Below the pieces are notes generated by a model. The model was not told where the DNA came from and did not search any database. It worked only from the letters and a program-made list of their open reading frames with translations. Source: Shewanella khirikhana (GTDB taxonomy: Bacteria > Pseudomonadota > Gammaproteobacteria > Enterobacterales > Shewanellaceae). From it: 64,000 nt of DNA. Below, piece after piece: positions 62,474-64,000 of this stretch; positions within the stretch are counted from its first letter, which is position 1; each line of letters starts with the position of its first letter. A program made the position numbers and the translations under genes. The stretch is from NCBI RefSeq assembly GCF_003957745.1, contig NZ_CP020373.1, positions 3,581,501-3,645,500 on the forward strand, given 5' to 3'.

Positions 62474-63907
62474 ATGGCGGACATGTTTTTTGGACTCATG
62501 GCATTGGCGCTGCTCGGCGGCCTTGGCTTTGGTGGTTTTATGGCCATCCGCGCCGGGCTCAGACGCCTGTACGGCAATACCGAAAACCCAGCACTGCTGG
62601 CGAGAATGTCATTGATTTTAAAAGGTGCTCTTACGCTAATGCTGTGTCTGCTGGCCATAGTGCCACTCACCCTGGTACAGGATTTGGCCTCAGAACGAGA
62701 AGGCCTGTACCGCGACGTGGTACGTGACATCGGCGAGTCCTGGGGTGAGGAGCAACTGCTGACAGGGCCAGTGCTGGTACTGCCCTACCGCTATGCCGTG
62801 CTGACCGAAGAAACCGTGGCCGATGGCAGCCGTCGCCAGCGTCGCAGTACTGTGGAAGATGAATTGCTGATCCTTCCCAAGCACCTGAAAATGAAGGCCG
62901 ATCTCAAGCATGACTTTCGCGACCGTGGCATCTACCACTCGCTGGTGTACCAAAGCGGGGTGGAGGGCCAGGCCAGCTTCGATGTCAATCTGCCCATCAT
63001 CAGCAATCTGGAATCATTCGAATTTTCCCGCGCCCGTTTGGTGTTTGGCCTCTCCGCCAATCAGGCAATAGACGGGGTAGACAGCTTTGTGGTCAGCGGT
63101 GATGGTCCACGGGTCGGCGGCGATCTGATGTCCGGCACCGGCCTTGCCATCGAGGCGCTGAATCGAGGTTTTCATCGGCCCCTGCAACTGGGTCAGGAAC
63201 ACGCTCCCTTTACCGTGGACTTCAAACTGCGCCTGCGTGGCTCGCAGGGGATCGGCTTTCTGCCCCTTGGCGAGGCCTCCGAGTTTAGCCTCAGCGCCGA
63301 TTGGCCCCATCCCAGCTTTACCGGCATACTCCCCAGCGAGCGCAATATCAGCGCCGATGGTTTTAACGCCTCATGGAATATCAGTCATTTAAGTCGTAAC
63401 TATCCGCAAATCATGCGCACTTCACAGGGGCAGAGCCTGCTGGAAGCCCGGGCCCATACCCAGCTGTTTGAACCCGTCACCCACTACGGCAAAATCGAGC
63501 GAGCCATCAAATATGGTCTGTTGTTCGTTGCCCTGACCTTTATCTTGCTGCTGATGTTTGAACTGGGTCAGGGTCAGAGTTTATCGCCACTGCAGTACCT
63601 GATGGTGGGCGCAGCCATGACGCTGTTTTACCTGCTGTTGTTGGCGCTGTCTGAACACCTTGGCTTTGGCATGGCCTATGTGCTCGCGGCTTTGGTGCCT
63701 GTGCTCAGCATTCCTGCGTATGTGGCCAGCGCCACCCAAAGCCGTGGCCGGGGCGTGATTATGCTGGTGATGTTGCTGGGTTTGTATGGCCTGCTGTACT
63801 CCATTTTGCGCCTGGAAGATTACGCACTCTTGATGGGCAGCGGCCTGCTGCTGGCGGTCCTGCTGACGCTGATGTTCCTCACCCGCCGCCAAAGCGTGCC
63901 CGGCTAA
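62474..63907 (+). CDS. creD: CreD-like inner-membrane protein
   Basis: A 477-residue membrane protein of the CreD family (PF06123), linked in enterobacteria and Aeromonas to the CreBC (BlrAB) envelope-stress and beta-lactam response. One N-terminal membrane segment (about 3-25) and a second (about 55-75) precede a periplasmic domain with the family motif WGEEQLLTGPVLVLPYR. Five or so C-terminal membrane segments start at ERAIKYGLLFVALTFILLLM. ATG 62474 has AAGGAAG upstream; the longer frame from 62282 adds unrelated residues. No creB or creC lies in the window. A good terminator follows. Confidence 0.85.
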   Translation: MADMFFGLMALALLGGLGFGGFMAIRAGLRRLYGNTENPALLARMSLILKGALTLMLCLLAIVPLTLVQDLASEREGLYRDVVRDIGESWGEEQLLTGPVLVLPYRYAVLTEETVADGSRRQRRSTVEDELLILPKHLKMKADLKHDFRDRGIYHSLVYQSGVEGQASFDVNLPIISNLESFEFSRARLVFGLSANQAIDGVDSFVVSGDGPRVGGDLMSGTGLAIEALNRGFHRPLQLGQEHAPFTVDFKLRLRGSQGIGFLPLGEASEFSLSADWPHPSFTGILPSERNISADGFNASWNISHLSRNYPQIMRTSQGQSLLEARAHTQLFEPVTHYGKIERAIKYGLLFVALTFILLLMFELGQGQSLSPLQYLMVGAAMTLFYLLLLALSEHLGFGMAYVLAALVPVLSIPAYVASATQSRGRGVIMLVMLLGLYGLLYSILRLEDYALLMGSGLLLAVLLTLMFLTRRQSVPG

Positions 63908-63937
63908 TCACTTCATCCCTTGAGCCTCGATGAAGGT

Positions 63938-63976
63938 ACCGGCAGCCCCCCTCTCCTTTGGCTGCCGGTTTTTTTT
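63938..63976 (+). terminator. Strong terminator after creD
   Basis: ACCGGCAGCC (63938-63947) pairs with GGCTGCCGGT (63960-63969) around a 12-base loop, followed by seven T. Confidence 0.9.
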
Positions 63977-64000
63977 ATTTGTCCCAACCGGGTACACTCA

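Overview
The window is a contiguous piece of a gammaproteobacterial chromosome, very probably Shewanella. Gene content and order point there. The run lptM-lysA-dapF-DUF484-xerC-yigB, cyaY, cyaA, hemCDXY and then a LapA/BpfA-type giant adhesin with its type I exporter and LapD/LapG-type control proteins is, from memory, the arrangement in Shewanella oneidensis MR-1. A DUF3718 protein and an Sbal_3080-type lipoprotein also fit. Base composition looks moderately GC-rich, so this would be a higher-GC Shewanella. No phage, transposon, plasmid or CRISPR sequence is visible.

Layout. 1-7.6 kb: an exported esterase, a lipoprotein with a collagen-like stalk and a propeller-type enzyme domain, two small envelope proteins, the nitrosative-stress di-iron protein YtfE, an Sbal_3080-type lipoprotein and a DUF72 protein. 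7.8-15.4 kb: a phosphoglycerate-type sensing and uptake locus, with porin and pgtP on the minus strand and pgtC-pgtB-pgtA diverging on the plus strand. 15.4-16.5 kb: an AlbA/Schlafen-type protein and a HupE/UreJ membrane protein. 16.6-21.2 kb: the minus-strand lptM-lysA-dapF-DUF484-xerC-yigB operon. 21.2-28.4 kb: cyaY, cyaA and the hemCDXY operon, ending in a strong terminator. 28.4-47.2 kb: the biofilm adhesin locus. It has a near-consensus promoter, a FlrA/FleQ-like box over its -35, a 10.1-kb adhesin gene with two nested tandem-repeat arrays, ABC/MFP/TolC export genes, an OmpA-like lipoprotein, the LapG-type protease and the LapD-type c-di-GMP receptor, then a strong terminator. 47.5-47.95 kb: a tRNA operon (Arg-His-Pro-Pro). 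48-64 kb: a GAF-GAF-GGDEF-EAL-like protein, Rep helicase, a TetR-controlled RND pump, katG, ubiK, two uncharacterised genes and creD.

How it fits together. The adhesin locus is a complete attach/release switch. BpfA is exported by the ABC/MFP/TolC system and held at the surface by its N-terminal retention module. The periplasmic protease can cut that module at a TAAG site (residues 107-110), and the LapD-like receptor, with degenerate GGDEF and EAL domains, should hold the protease back when c-di-GMP is high. The intact diguanylate cyclase just beyond the tRNA operon may feed this switch, though that is inference. The pgt locus looks like a closed circuit (periplasmic sensor, kinase, regulator, permease, porin) whose regulator has an AAA+ domain that has lost its ATPase and sigma-54 contact motifs. 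The best leads are that degenerate regulator with its phased GGGTCA repeats, the eight apparently identical 372-bp adhesin repeats, the FlrA-like box, and a tRNA-Pro duplicated across an intrinsic terminator. I see no wholly unknown multi-gene system.
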